Shown here: positions 18,365-27,435 of the stretch, one piece after another
How the letters are laid out: each line of letters opens with the position of its first letter
Numbering within the stretch: the stretch's first letter is position 1
From: Bacteroidia bacterium
Lineage (GTDB): Bacteria > Bacteroidota > Bacteroidia > J057 > JADKCL01
Assembly: GCA_020635905.1 (NCBI GenBank)
Contig: JACJYV010000007.1
Span: 558,001-622,000, forward strand
Reading direction: 5' to 3'
DNA: 64,000 nucleotides
The notes under the pieces: model-generated
Databases searched by the model: none
Seen by the model: the letters and a program-made list of their open reading frames with translations, nothing else
What the model was told of the DNA's origin: nothing
Translations under genes and position numbers: made by a program

Positions 18365-19810
18365 ATGATTGAGTCTCCTGCCGTGAAAGAAGCCCCCGTA
18401 AATGAATTTGCTGGCCTGTATGATCAGCAATTGCTGCATTGGCGGGCCTGGGTAAAGCATTCGACCGCTTCTCATCGCATCCAGAAGTTGAAAACCATTC
18501 GCAAATGGATTTTCTCGCATCAGCAGGACATCCGCGACGCGATTTACAAAGATTTCAAAAAGCCGCCCGGCGAGGTGGATTTGAGTGAAATTTTGCCTGT
18601 GGTTGGGGAGATCAATCATACCATTGCGCACCTGCACGAGTGGATGCGTCCCAAGCCTGTGCCTGCACCCCTGACCATGCTGGGTACCACCAGCAAAGTG
18701 ATTTACGAGGCCAAAGGCGTTACGCTCATCATTGGCCCCTGGAATTATCCTTTTATGCTGGCCGTCGGGCCCCTCATTTCGGCCGTTTCGGCCGGGTGCT
18801 GTGCCGTGGTCAAGCCTTCAGAAATGACTCCCCATACTGCCGATCTCATTGAGCGTATGGTGAAGGAGCTGTTCAAGGAGGACGAAGTGGCAGTGCGCAA
18901 AGGGGATGCTTCCGTGGCTCAGGGCCTGCTGGCCCTGCCTTTTCACCACATTTTCTTTACAGGAAGTCCCCAGGTTGGCAAAATCATCATGAAGGCAGCC
19001 GCCAATCACCTGGCTTCCGTAACCCTCGAACTTGGGGGCGAGAACCCTGCCATTGTGGACGAGACCGCTTCAATTGAAGATGCGGGCGAAAAGCTGATCT
19101 GGGGGAAATTTCTCAATAATGGTCAATCCTGCATGTCGCCCAATTACGTGTTTGTGCACAAAAGCAAGAAAGCGGCCCTGATTACCTCCCTGGAAAAATG
19201 GCTGGGCAAAATCTACGGACCCGACCCGACAGCCCGTGCTTCCACCCCAGATATTGCGCGGAAGGTCAATCTGCACCATTACATGCGGGTGCGCGACCTG
19301 ATCGAAGATGCCAAAGCCAAAGGCGCCAAAGTGCTGGTAGGAGATGCCTATAACGATGCTGATTGCTACATTGAGCCCACCATTTTGGTGGATGTGCCCG
19401 AAAATGCCCGTACCCGTAACGAGGAGATTTTTGGTCCTGTGATGCAATTGGTGGAATACGACAACCTGGACGAGGTGCTCGAATACATCAATTCCAAGCC
19501 TAATTCATTGGGTTTGTACATTTTTTCCCGTTCCCGCAAAAACATCCATAAGATCACTTCCCACACCAATTCAGGCACGGTGGCAGTCAACGAGACTACA
19601 TTGCCTTTTGCCCATGTGGGCCTGCCTTTTGGCGGAAATGGTTACAGTGGGATTGGCAAAGCCCATGGCTATCAGGGATTTCTGGCTTTCACCCACGAGA
19701 AAGCCTGGTTGCGTCAGCGCGTCGGCCTGACGACGGCCAAGTCCTTCTATCCTCCTTTCACCAATCTGAAAATGAAATTGATTCAGTTTGTGGTGAAGTT
19801 TTTGGGGTAA
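18365..19810 (+). CDS. aldehyde dehydrogenase, class 3 / fatty-aldehyde type
   Basis: An NAD(P)-dependent aldehyde dehydrogenase of 481 residues that oxidises aldehydes to acids. The fold signature GPWNYPFMLAVGPL and the Rossmann segment FFTGSPQVGKIIMKAAA are present. The catalytic residues are Glu in TLELGGENPAIV and Cys in NNGQSCMSPNYV. EEIFGPVMQL and PFGGNGYSGIGKAHG complete the family motifs. Length and the hydrophobic C-terminal end (MKLIQFVVKFLG) fit the class 3/fatty-aldehyde subgroup. The ATG at 18365 is preferred over a TTG at 18329, which would add 12 residues. A role in fatty-aldehyde or alkane metabolism is plausible given the acyl-CoA genes in the window but unproven. Confidence 0.9.
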   Translation: MIESPAVKEAPVNEFAGLYDQQLLHWRAWVKHSTASHRIQKLKTIRKWIFSHQQDIRDAIYKDFKKPPGEVDLSEILPVVGEINHTIAHLHEWMRPKPVPAPLTMLGTTSKVIYEAKGVTLIIGPWNYPFMLAVGPLISAVSAGCCAVVKPSEMTPHTADLIERMVKELFKEDEVAVRKGDASVAQGLLALPFHHIFFTGSPQVGKIIMKAAANHLASVTLELGGENPAIVDETASIEDAGEKLIWGKFLNNGQSCMSPNYVFVHKSKKAALITSLEKWLGKIYGPDPTARASTPDIARKVNLHHYMRVRDLIEDAKAKGAKVLVGDAYNDADCYIEPTILVDVPENARTRNEEIFGPVMQLVEYDNLDEVLEYINSKPNSLGLYIFSRSRKNIHKITSHTNSGTVAVNETTLPFAHVGLPFGGNGYSGIGKAHGYQGFLAFTHEKAWLRQRVGLTTAKSFYPPFTNLKMKLIQFVVKFLG

Positions 19811-19835
19811 ATTCTTGCACAAGGGATCGGAAGGG

Positions 19836-19865
19836 CCGCCGCGAGCCTGCTTTTGCGAGCGGCGG
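19836..19865. repeat. GC-rich hairpin between converging genes
   Basis: CCGCCGC (19836-19842) pairs with GCGGCGG (19859-19865). It sits in a GC-rich 110-base stretch between two converging genes and may be part of a repeated intergenic element; another GC-rich hairpin occurs at 31850-31882. Confidence 0.5.
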
Positions 19866-19944
19866 GTGCGAACCAGTGAGCACGGAACCCCTGGATGAGC
19901 CCGACCCGACTGAGTGAAACGAGGGAGGGATGTGCCCTTACCTT

Positions 19945-21069
19945 CTACATCCTGAAATTGACAAAATCGCCAAAATTGTCGCGGTTGACGAGGTGCTCTG
20001 CTGCGTGGTAATTATGGGTGAATGTGACGGGCAGCTTCACCGTTTTACCCGGATTCCATTTGAATTCGAAGCCTTTGATTTCATCTCCTTTGATTTCGAC
20101 CAGGTCCACTTCCTGCTGCTGGGTGGTGCGCCAAAAGTACTGACGAACAAAGGGAAACTTGTACTTTGCCTGTTTTCTGCGTTCGGAAACCAGGAAATTT
20201 TCCCACAATTTGCCCTTGTCGGCCCGCAGGTCGATGGGCTGGAAATTACCAATTACCGTGTTTCTGACCCCGTTGTCCACGAAATAGATTTTCTGATTGC
20301 GCTTGATCTCGTTGCGCAGATTATTGCTGTAACTGCCCAGCCTGAAAATGACAAAGCCCTTTTCGAGGATGTCCAGGTACTTGCTGACGGTATTTTTGTC
20401 AATGCCCACGAGTTGAGACAACTCGTTATAGCTCACTTCATTGCCCATTTGATGGGCGAGTGCCTGCATCAGTTTTTCGAGTACGGCTGGTTTCTGAATG
20501 CCTGAAAAGGCGAGCAGATCGCGGTACAAATAGCTGTTCACCAGTTGATTGAGGATTTCTTCCTCGGATCCGGGATTATTGAGCACATCGGGATAGAATC
20601 CGTAGCGTAACCTGTTTTCCAGTTGTTGCCGGGCCTCCAGAAAGCCATGGTGGCCTTCAAACTCCTCCCAGCTGATGGGAAAGAGCTCGTATTCCCACTT
20701 GCGGCCGGTCAGGGGCTCATTGAGGTTGCTGGCCAGGTCAAATGAGGAGGAACCACTGAGAATGAGCTGTACTTTTTTGAACTGGTCCGTTATGATTTTG
20801 GCTGTGATCCCGATTCCGGGGATGCGTTGGGCTTCGTCAATGAAAACCAGGGTATGATTGCTCAGCAGCTGCCTCAGGGTTTCAGTGTTGGCATCAGATA
20901 AAATGCCGCGGGTGGTGGGGTCGTCGCCGTCGAGGAAAAGGTGTTTTTTGTTTTTGATAATTTGCTGAATCAGAGTCGTTTTGCCAACCTGTCTGGGGCC
21001 CGAAATGACGAGGGCTTTGCCCTTTCCAAACTTGTTTTCGATGACTCCTTTCAGGTATCTGCTGTACAT
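19945..21069 (-). CDS. AAA ATPase with DUF4143 domain
   Basis: A 374-residue protein of the AAA_14/DUF4143 family, common in bacteria and archaea; the cellular role is unknown. The Walker A motif GPRQVGKTTLI lies near residues 24-34. LVFIDEAQRIPG is Walker B plus sensor context, and SGSSSFDLASN is the usual sensor-1 region. The central segment LSQLVGIDKNTVSKYLDILEKG forms a winged-helix-like motif. The C-terminal part, with VDFV-type segment QQEVDLVEIKGDEIKGFEFKW, matches the restriction-endonuclease-like tail (EVDLVE...EFKW). The gene stands alone, converging with the aldehyde dehydrogenase gene, and is preceded by a palindromic repeat array. Such genes often look laterally acquired. Confidence 0.88.
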   Translation of the reverse strand: MYSRYLKGVIENKFGKGKALVISGPRQVGKTTLIQQIIKNKKHLFLDGDDPTTRGILSDANTETLRQLLSNHTLVFIDEAQRIPGIGITAKIITDQFKKVQLILSGSSSFDLASNLNEPLTGRKWEYELFPISWEEFEGHHGFLEARQQLENRLRYGFYPDVLNNPGSEEEILNQLVNSYLYRDLLAFSGIQKPAVLEKLMQALAHQMGNEVSYNELSQLVGIDKNTVSKYLDILEKGFVIFRLGSYSNNLRNEIKRNQKIYFVDNGVRNTVIGNFQPIDLRADKGKLWENFLVSERRKQAKYKFPFVRQYFWRTTQQQEVDLVEIKGDEIKGFEFKWNPGKTVKLPVTFTHNYHAAEHLVNRDNFGDFVNFRM

Positions 21070-21105
21070 GATCTTTCTTTTTCCTTTTACAAATATATCA
21101 TTTTT

Positions 21106-21210
21106 GGTGAATCAATTCACTAAAAAACATAATATTTGGTGAATTGATTCACCAAAAAACATAATATTTGGTGAATTTATTCACTAAAAACTATAATATT
21201 TGGTGAATTT
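21106..21210. promoter_or_regulatory. 32-bp direct-repeat array of palindromic sites (operator-like)
   Basis: GGTGAAT starts at 21106, 21138, 21170 and 21202, exactly 32 bases apart, with AAAAACATAATATTT-type linkers. The first three units are palindromes, such as GGTGAATTGATTCACC (21138-21153); the fourth is a half site. The array begins 36 bases upstream of the DUF4143 ATPase start, so it probably binds a dimeric regulator at about three helical turns per site. Confidence 0.75.
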
Positions 21211-21300
21211 GATTTGGATTGGAAATGTTAATAATGTAGGAATGGTGTCTGAATTTGGCGGAAAGGGCCATATTATTGATTTGAGGGCTGAAATCAGGTA

Positions 21301-22218
21301 CTATATGTCAGACCGCTCACCAGCGATCACCTTCCCCACATATTCCAGAGCAGGACCGTAGGTCTCGATTCCATGCCCTACATTGGAGAAAACCTTCACC
21401 TCCTGCAGGGCGGAAATCTTCTCTTTCGCATTCTGAATGGACTTTTGGTAAGGAAAAAGCAGATCACGATCGCCTTCGAGCAGGTAAGTCGGGACTTTTA
21501 CCTGGGTCAATTGCTGATTCATGTAATAGGGTTTGGCCGTTTTGTCTTTGTAGCGGGTCAGGGCGAAGACCTCGTAATCGACCAGCAGTTTTTCCGCAGC
21601 GGGCGAAAGCGTATGCTGAGGTTTACAAAAGATTGCCTGGTCCAGAAACTTGCGTACATTTTTGGGACTGGGGGAAATTATGGGGAGCAAATTATAGTAC
21701 AGGTTTCTGGGAGCCATGGAAAATGGCTGCAGGCAACCCGGATTAAGCAGAAATGCAGCTTTAATTTTTTCAGGATTTACAATTGCAAATTTCATGCAAA
21801 TCAATCCTCCAAATGACGCTCCCGCAATAAATGCACTGGATAAATTAAGCTTTTGAAAAATTTCGTTGGCCCATTCCCCGTATTCCAGCGTTTTGATGTC
21901 GGGGGTGTCTCCATCGCTCAGATTGGGGAGACCGTTGGTCTCCACCAGAAAAATCCGCAGATTTTGCCCCAGATTGTCCAAACCGCGGTCAAGGTCCCAG
22001 AAGAGGGGAGAGGTGCGTGCACCCGGAAAAATAACCAGGGTCTCCAAGCCATCCTGGTCTGTATTCAGGCCCCAGATATGGGTCAGGCCGAGGGAAGTCT
22101 GGACAGGGAGGCGCTGATAGGTGCGTTTGTTTTGGGTCTGAATTTCCAGGGCCCACTTCTCGAACCAGGCATGATCTGCAACAGGATCTTTGAAGCTGGA
22201 TTTGTTTTTGATTTTCAT
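21301..22218 (-). CDS. alpha/beta-fold hydrolase
   Basis: A cytoplasmic hydrolase of 305 residues; the substrate is not evident. The nucleophile elbow is GASFG with S135, the oxyanion region is LVIFPGARTSPLFWD, and the likely catalytic His is in NVGHGIETYG near the C-terminus. The acid is probably an Asp in LLEGDRDLLFP. The first 45 residues are an extra N-terminal arm. No signal peptide is seen. It stands between the DUF4143 ATPase and a three-gene operon on the same strand, with about 140 bases on its upstream side, so it is probably transcribed separately. It could be an esterase or a haloalkane dehalogenase-like protein. Confidence 0.8.
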   Translation of the reverse strand: MKIKNKSSFKDPVADHAWFEKWALEIQTQNKRTYQRLPVQTSLGLTHIWGLNTDQDGLETLVIFPGARTSPLFWDLDRGLDNLGQNLRIFLVETNGLPNLSDGDTPDIKTLEYGEWANEIFQKLNLSSAFIAGASFGGLICMKFAIVNPEKIKAAFLLNPGCLQPFSMAPRNLYYNLLPIISPSPKNVRKFLDQAIFCKPQHTLSPAAEKLLVDYEVFALTRYKDKTAKPYYMNQQLTQVKVPTYLLEGDRDLLFPYQKSIQNAKEKISALQEVKVFSNVGHGIETYGPALEYVGKVIAGERSDI

Positions 22219-22357
22219 GAGGTCAGGGTTTTGGAGCCGGAAAATTAGGCAATTTGAAGGGAAGGAATTTGGGAATTATTGGGATTTTTGCAGCCTGAAA
22301 AGTGCATGAAAATTGCCTTACAAAAGCTCAAAAATGCGATCAAAATAACCTCATTTT

Positions 22358-22696
22358 TCAAATTACTCCCAAATCCTCAATCCAGACCTGGTCGGCGGCA
22401 AAAGCATATTCCATGAACTCCTGATCTTCGTTCAAAAATGCTTCATAGCGCCCAAATTCGAGATCGTCCTCACAAACCAGATTGCGGTCACGGATGTGCA
22501 GATCGGTCATAAACAGCAGCTGCTCAGCCTGATCCATGGGATTGGGGCGGAAAAATCTGACCCGCAGGCGACGAAATCCATCAGAAAGGATGGCTTCGAG
22601 GATGACGTCATTTTCATCCGTGCGCAGGTAACGAACTTCCTGGCAACGCCAGGGCCTTTCCCAGGCAATGCGACCATGGCTTTCCAGGCGATTCAT
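22358..22696 (-). CDS. uncharacterised protein, last gene of a coupled three-gene operon
   Basis: A 112-residue protein I do not recognise. It has no signal peptide, membrane segment or cysteine cluster worth noting, is rich in Arg and acidic residues, and looks beta-rich with a final helix. Its ATG overlaps the TGA of the upstream gene by four bases (ATGA, 22693-22696), so translation is coupled and the two products probably work together. Confidence 0.6.
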   Translation of the reverse strand: MNRLESHGRIAWERPWRCQEVRYLRTDENDVILEAILSDGFRRLRVRFFRPNPMDQAEQLLFMTDLHIRDRNLVCEDDLEFGRYEAFLNEDQEFMEYAFAADQVWIEDLGVI

Positions 22697-23511
22697 GTCT
22701 GGGGAGGGGAATTGGGTGGCAATATTAAGGGCTGTTCACACAAAAGTTGCTCATTCAGAAAGATTTTCAGCCAGTAATTTTCCGGCTGCCAGGTGCCATT
22801 GGAGGCAGTCCCATAGAAAAAATCCAGCTCACAATCACCTTTGACAATCGTCACCTTCTCATAATCGATTTTGCGATCACCCTGGTCGTTTTCCAGGAGA
22901 TAACGTACCCCTGCGATCAGGTCATTTTTCTGTAGGTGGCGTATAGGCAAGCGAAAATGCAGGAAACGGATATCTGAAGATTGCCCGATTTGCTCAATTG
23001 GGACGCAGGTTGTGGGAGAAAATTCCTCTGGTCCTTCCCAGATTTCCAGCGGACCAATGGTGAAGGGAGGTTGGTCAGGATCATTGAAAATGGCCTCATC
23101 CTGCACAAAAAATTCCCGATCTCCTATCATTTTACCCTCAAGTTCTGCCACATAGCGAAATTTGCCATAGCGCCAGTATCCGTTTGGTTTATCTGTGCCA
23201 TAGCCCTGGCTGACCCGGATTTCGGCCTCTGTTTTCGCAACTTCCCGGGAGGCATCAATTCGTTTGACATCTTCCCAGAGAAATTCGTCTTTCCTGGCAT
23301 TATAAACCCTTTTTTGCAACACTACCACCAGATTCAATTGAAAGTCTCTGCGCAGGTAATTCAGATTTCGCAAAATGGCCTCAAAGTAAATAAATCCCGT
23401 CCGTTCCTGGATAAAAACCAGGCGGTATTTGTGCCTGCTGAAAGCCATCCATTCATTGGAAGAATAGGTTTTCAGAGAAATTAACTCACAATCAGGGACC
23501 GCCTCCGTCAT
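22693..23511 (-). CDS. uncharacterised protein, middle gene of a coupled operon
   Basis: A 272-residue protein without a recognised domain. It has no signal peptide; segments such as GYWRYGKFRYVAELEGKMIG and the many aromatic residues suggest a beta-sandwich. The start ATGA overlaps the stop of the MmcQ/YjbR-like gene upstream, and its stop overlaps the start of the 112-residue gene. The three genes thus form one transcript with tight coupling. I see no motif that gives a function. Confidence 0.6.
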   Translation of the reverse strand: MTEAVPDCELISLKTYSSNEWMAFSRHKYRLVFIQERTGFIYFEAILRNLNYLRRDFQLNLVVVLQKRVYNARKDEFLWEDVKRIDASREVAKTEAEIRVSQGYGTDKPNGYWRYGKFRYVAELEGKMIGDREFFVQDEAIFNDPDQPPFTIGPLEIWEGPEEFSPTTCVPIEQIGQSSDIRFLHFRLPIRHLQKNDLIAGVRYLLENDQGDRKIDYEKVTIVKGDCELDFFYGTASNGTWQPENYWLKIFLNEQLLCEQPLILPPNSPPQT

Positions 23512-23864
23512 TCAAATTCCTTTAATTTGTCCAGATAGGGCTGAGCCAGGCGTTTGGGGGCCACCTCGCACCAGGCCATGGTCAGGGCATCTTCCAGCAT
23601 TTCGGGATCGACCCGGGAAAGATCCACATGGGTCCAGCCCTGCTTGCCCCACTTGTTTGGAACGGGGTAAATGATACTCTTATCCCGGGCCGAAAACACA
23701 TCCTGATCAATCAGGGAGAGTTTGAGGGTGGCGCGCTGCTCCTTTGTAGAGATTGTGGCGAAAATCTTCTTTTTGACGCGGAAGGAGGGCTTCTCAAAAT
23801 GGGGTTCTTCAGTGGTTTCGGGAAAGGAGAGGGCAATTTCCCTGAAGCGTTCGGGGGTAATCAT
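23508..23864 (-). CDS. MmcQ/YjbR family protein
   Basis: A 118-residue protein of the MmcQ/YjbR (CyaY-like fold) family, often labelled DNA-binding, though a precise function is not settled. LSFPETTEEPHFEKPSFRVKKKIFATI is the family's opening, and GWTHVDLSRVDPEMLEDALTMAW its central signature. The final helix AQPYLDKLKEF ends the domain at the usual length. It is the first of three genes coupled by ATGA overlaps. Confidence 0.85.
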   Translation of the reverse strand: MITPERFREIALSFPETTEEPHFEKPSFRVKKKIFATISTKEQRATLKLSLIDQDVFSARDKSIIYPVPNKWGKQGWTHVDLSRVDPEMLEDALTMAWCEVAPKRLAQPYLDKLKEFE

Positions 23865-23899
23865 GCTTGAATTCAGTTTATTTTTTTAAGGATCAAACA

Positions 23900-25522
23900 T
23901 CAACCAATCTGATTTTCACGGCGGGGCACTCCCTCCCGTTCTTTGGTCAGGCGGGCCGGAATTTTACTCATGGCCCTTTCAGTCAGGGCCGTAATGGTCA
24001 GGCTGGGGTTTACCCCGGGATTGGCCGAAATCATGGATCCGTCGCAGACATACATGCCCTCGTAGCCAAATACCTTATTGCGGGCATCAATCACCCCTTC
24101 CTGCGCATTGGCGCCCATACAGGCCCCACCCAGGATGTGGGCTGTGGTGGGAATGCCCAACAGGGATTCTGTATAAACAACCATGGGCGTGCCATTGACT
24201 TCTTTGGCGTAGCGGGTGGCAAACTGGTTGGCGTCTGGCAAAAAAGCGGTGGGCGCAGGCCCGTTTTCTTTTTCAGAAACCATGCCCAGGCTCCCCTTGC
24301 GAAACCGCAGGGTGCTGTCAATGCTTTGCATGAACAGCAAAATCTGCGTGTTTTTGGCCCAATCTCCCACAAAATATACCTTCAGATTTCCAATGGGATC
24401 TTTCAACCAGCCTATAAAAATTGCCCAAAAGCGACCCAGGAAATTTTTGCCCAAACCCTTGATCATGGGGCCACCCAAAAAGCGCCAGAATCCGCTCCCT
24501 TCGCGGTACCTGACCGGCTCTACTGAGGTGTTTTCATCTGTATGCAGGATGGACCCAATGGCGACTCCGTCGCTGAAACGGGCCTTACGATCGGGATTGG
24601 TGACCGCAATCAGGGCCTCAGAATTGGTGCGAATCCCACTGCCCAGGCGGTCGGAAATGCGGGGCAGCGAAGATTTTTTCAGACGCAATAACAAGCCCAC
24701 GGTGCCCAAAACGCCTCCTGCAAATACAATATTACGGGCTTTAACTTTGTTTTTGGACTTAAAAAAACGGGTGGAATCCCGAAAATGGATTTCATATCCT
24801 TCTTTGCCATTTTCGCCCTGAGGCACAACATCGTACACCTCCTTTTCGGCCAGAATCTCGGCTCCCAGCTTTTGAGCAAGGTAGAGGTAATTTTTGTCCA
24901 GGGTATTTTTGCCGTCGTAGCGGCAGCCGGTCATGCAGCCTCCGCAGAAATTGCAGGCGGCCCGTTCCGGGCCTTTACCATCAAAAAACGGGTCAGGAAC
25001 TTTCTTGTCGGGTTCGCCAAAGAAAACGGCCACGTTGGTAGGATGAAATTCATCTTCCCGACCCATTTCCAGGGCGATTTTCTGCAGGGCCAGGTCACCC
25101 GTTTCCAGCCGCGGATTGGGGCTTGCACCCAGCATTTTCAGGGCCATTTCATAATGGGGAGCCAGTTCTTCCTTCCAGTTTGCCAGGTGAGACCAGGATT
25201 TTCCCTCATAAAAACTGTCCTTGGGCATGGGCAGCGTATTGGCATAAACCAGGGATCCGCCTCCCACACCAACGCCCGAAAGTACGCCCACGTGGCGGAA
25301 AACCGTGATTTTGAAAAGTCCAAAAAAGCGAAAGGAAGGTAACCAAAGCCATTTGGGCAGGTTCCAGTTGCTTTTGGGGAAATCATTGGCTTTGAGCCAT
25401 TTTCCCTTCTCAATTACCAATACCTTATAGCCTTTCTCCGAAAGGCGCAGGGCCGAAACAGAGCCCCCAAAGCCACTGCCAATGATGACGAAATCGTAAA
25501 TTTCAGACTTTGAGTTTGCCAT
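23900..25522 (-). CDS. GMC-family FAD oxidoreductase, cholesterol-oxidase-like
   Basis: A flavin oxidoreductase of 540 residues acting on an alcohol. The FAD-binding Rossmann motif VIIGSGFGGSVSALRL sits near the N-terminus. CNFCGGCMTGCRYDGKNTL is the Cys-rich segment typical of the cholesterol-oxidase-like branch. HILGGACMG and PGVNPSLTITALTERAM form the C-terminal active-site and FAD signature. The ATG at 25522 (MANSKSEIYD) puts the Rossmann strand close to the start; an ATG at 25561 would add 13 residues with no clear role. The substrate (sterol or other alcohol) is unknown. It is flanked by unrelated genes; a possible small dehydrogenase subunit is far away at 38151. Confidence 0.85.
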   Translation of the reverse strand: MANSKSEIYDFVIIGSGFGGSVSALRLSEKGYKVLVIEKGKWLKANDFPKSNWNLPKWLWLPSFRFFGLFKITVFRHVGVLSGVGVGGGSLVYANTLPMPKDSFYEGKSWSHLANWKEELAPHYEMALKMLGASPNPRLETGDLALQKIALEMGREDEFHPTNVAVFFGEPDKKVPDPFFDGKGPERAACNFCGGCMTGCRYDGKNTLDKNYLYLAQKLGAEILAEKEVYDVVPQGENGKEGYEIHFRDSTRFFKSKNKVKARNIVFAGGVLGTVGLLLRLKKSSLPRISDRLGSGIRTNSEALIAVTNPDRKARFSDGVAIGSILHTDENTSVEPVRYREGSGFWRFLGGPMIKGLGKNFLGRFWAIFIGWLKDPIGNLKVYFVGDWAKNTQILLFMQSIDSTLRFRKGSLGMVSEKENGPAPTAFLPDANQFATRYAKEVNGTPMVVYTESLLGIPTTAHILGGACMGANAQEGVIDARNKVFGYEGMYVCDGSMISANPGVNPSLTITALTERAMSKIPARLTKEREGVPRRENQIG

Positions 25523-25621
25523 TTCTATTGCGGTTTGGGCCAGAATATTTATCCAACCCATAAAATTTCGTCATTTTTTCTGCCAATCCAATGATCAGAG
25601 TCACAAGAACAGGGGATTTAT

Positions 25622-27331
25622 TTATTCCCTCAGGATAATCTTAAAGGCCTGATCCTCAATTTTCAGAAAATAAATACCTTTTTCCAGGCGGGCGACGTCC
25701 AAAACCACATGGGTATGGCCGGGAATAATTTGTTCCATGACCAGACGACCCTGCAAATCCAGCAATTGTGCATTCAGCCAGCCATTGGTTTCTACCTTCA
25801 GGTGAAGTTCGTCCCGGGCAGGATTGGGCCAGAAACGAATCTGATGGCCCTGCCAGTTCTCATTTACACCCACCAAACCCGCAAAAACGGAGTCAGAAAT
25901 GGTATCTGAGCCACACAGGTTGCTCACAATCAGGGTAACGTAGTACATGCCCGTGTTGGAGTAGGTATGATTGGGATTTTGCTGACTTGAGGTGGCGCTG
26001 CCGTCCCCGAAATTCCAGGTCCAGGTGGCTCCATTGCTCGAACTGTCAATGAAGCTGACCAAAAATCCGGCCTGATTCCAGCCAAAGGCAGCCACGGGAG
26101 CGGGTATGGTGCAATTGATGAAAACAGAATTGCTGAACGTGTCGGCCCCGCAGGCATTGGACACGATCAGGGTGACCGGGTAATTTCCGTTGGAGGCGTA
26201 ATTGTGGGTCGGATTTTGCAGGTTGGAGGAATTTCCGTCCCCAAAATTCCAGTTCCAGGAAGTTCCTCCTGAGGAAACGTCCGTAAAAGCGGCAGAAAGT
26301 CCGTTCAGAAAGTAGGTATAGCCCGCCAGGGGCAGGCCTGCCCCGCCAATGGTCAGCGTCGTGTCGGCAGTGCAATTGGAAATTGTGGCCCAGTTGCCCA
26401 TGTAAATGACGTGCTTCACGTTATAGGGCCCCGCCCCCGCATAGGTGTGATTGACCGTGTCGCCAATCCCGGTCGGACTTCCGTCCCCGTAGGTCCATTG
26501 GTAGGATGAATTTCCAAATCCCCCAAAAACCGCAGAATTGTAAAAGCGATTGGCTACCACGGATGAGGTTTTGGAATAAAAATTCACATTGTCATTGCTG
26601 GTCAGGCAGGTTTTATCCGCGGTAAAATCGGGAATAATGTCATATTTGACATAAGGATGCGCTTCCAGATCTGCGTTGAAAGGCGTGCCGCTCACATTCA
26701 TGTTATAGCTGCGGGTCCAGGTTCCGTTGGGAAATTGGCCGCTCATGAGCCATTCGCCTTTGCCGTTTGCAGGTCCCGAGGTCGGTGCCCAGTCGTTGGT
26801 CATGATGACCACGGTATTGGCAGAGGCATTTTTGACCACGAGCACGTAGGGCTGATTGATGATCACAGGGGAGGGAAAAAGAGCCTTGCGGCGCAGGTAC
26901 GCCTGTGAAAGGACCAGCGGACTGGTATCGCAAATGGCGGTTGCAGTGGCCAAAGCCACCCCTGCAGGCATGGAATCAGGCCCGGCCAGGTATAATTGAC
27001 ATACTACAGAAACAGGATTGGCCGCCGAGGAGTAGGCGAAAAAATCAAATCCGTAGATGGTGAGGGGCTGGGGAGCTTCGTAATATTGCGAAAGGGCCTG
27101 GGCAGAAGTCGTGTTATTGATGCTGATCAGGCGGTTGGCAGATGCTTTGGCCGTGGGGTAGCGGGAAGTATCCGTGACGCAGGTAACGGGACCTGAACGG
27201 TCAATGTGTGGTGGGCGCCAGGGTTCCACTTCCAGCCGGGTATCGAGTGCCTCAATCTGCTGGGCAGAAAGTTGGGTGAGGAAAGAAAACAAGCAGCAAA
27301 ATATTCCTGTAAGCAGTAAAGATTTTCTCAT
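25622..27331 (-). CDS. secreted PKD-domain protein with T9SS sorting domain (paralogue 1)
   Basis: A 569-residue exported protein. A signal peptide ends near LSAQ (about 24). Residues about 50-240 form a module of unknown family, recognisable by QYYEAPQPLTIYGFDFF and CQLYLAGPDSMPAG, that is shared with the next gene. Then come one degenerate and two clear PKD domains (WNFGDGNSSNLQNPTHNY, WNFGDGSATSSQQNPNHTY), which are beta-sandwich spacers or glycan-binding units. The last 80 residues are a T9SS type A domain (FWPNPARDELHLKV, LEKGIYFLKIE). It lies 104 bases downstream of its paralogue and is separated from it by a terminator, so tandem duplication is likely. The function is unknown; cell-surface adhesion or binding is an inference. 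Confidence 0.85.
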   Translation of the reverse strand: MRKSLLLTGIFCCLFSFLTQLSAQQIEALDTRLEVEPWRPPHIDRSGPVTCVTDTSRYPTAKASANRLISINNTTSAQALSQYYEAPQPLTIYGFDFFAYSSAANPVSVVCQLYLAGPDSMPAGVALATATAICDTSPLVLSQAYLRRKALFPSPVIINQPYVLVVKNASANTVVIMTNDWAPTSGPANGKGEWLMSGQFPNGTWTRSYNMNVSGTPFNADLEAHPYVKYDIIPDFTADKTCLTSNDNVNFYSKTSSVVANRFYNSAVFGGFGNSSYQWTYGDGSPTGIGDTVNHTYAGAGPYNVKHVIYMGNWATISNCTADTTLTIGGAGLPLAGYTYFLNGLSAAFTDVSSGGTSWNWNFGDGNSSNLQNPTHNYASNGNYPVTLIVSNACGADTFSNSVFINCTIPAPVAAFGWNQAGFLVSFIDSSSNGATWTWNFGDGSATSSQQNPNHTYSNTGMYYVTLIVSNLCGSDTISDSVFAGLVGVNENWQGHQIRFWPNPARDELHLKVETNGWLNAQLLDLQGRLVMEQIIPGHTHVVLDVARLEKGIYFLKIEDQAFKIILRE

Positions 27332-27389
27332 AACAGCGATGGTTTTCCTTGATCTGATTTTAAGATAAGGATAAACCGTGAAAAACAGA

Positions 27390-27423
27390 AAAGCTGCCTG
27401 AAGAAGATTCTCCAGGCAGCTTT
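27390..27423 (-). terminator. rho-independent terminator after the larger PKD gene
   Basis: AAAGCTGCCTG (27390-27400) pairs perfectly with CAGGCAGCTTT (27413-27423), 12-base loop. On the minus strand it follows the stop at 27436 and is followed by TTCTGTTTTT. Confidence 0.8.
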
Positions 27424-27435
27424 CCCTTTGTCTGA

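Noticed and set aside
19811..19944. tRNA or other structured RNA gene in the GC-rich gap
   Set aside because: No cloverleaf with a TTC loop and CCA-type acceptor can be built; only one hairpin is clear.
19930..20505. 191-codon plus-strand frame overlapping the DUF4143 ATPase gene
   Set aside because: Antisense to a gene with clear Walker motifs and no motif of its own.
21106..21210. CRISPR array
   Set aside because: The repeated 32-base period contains palindromic sites without unique spacers, and no cas gene is near.
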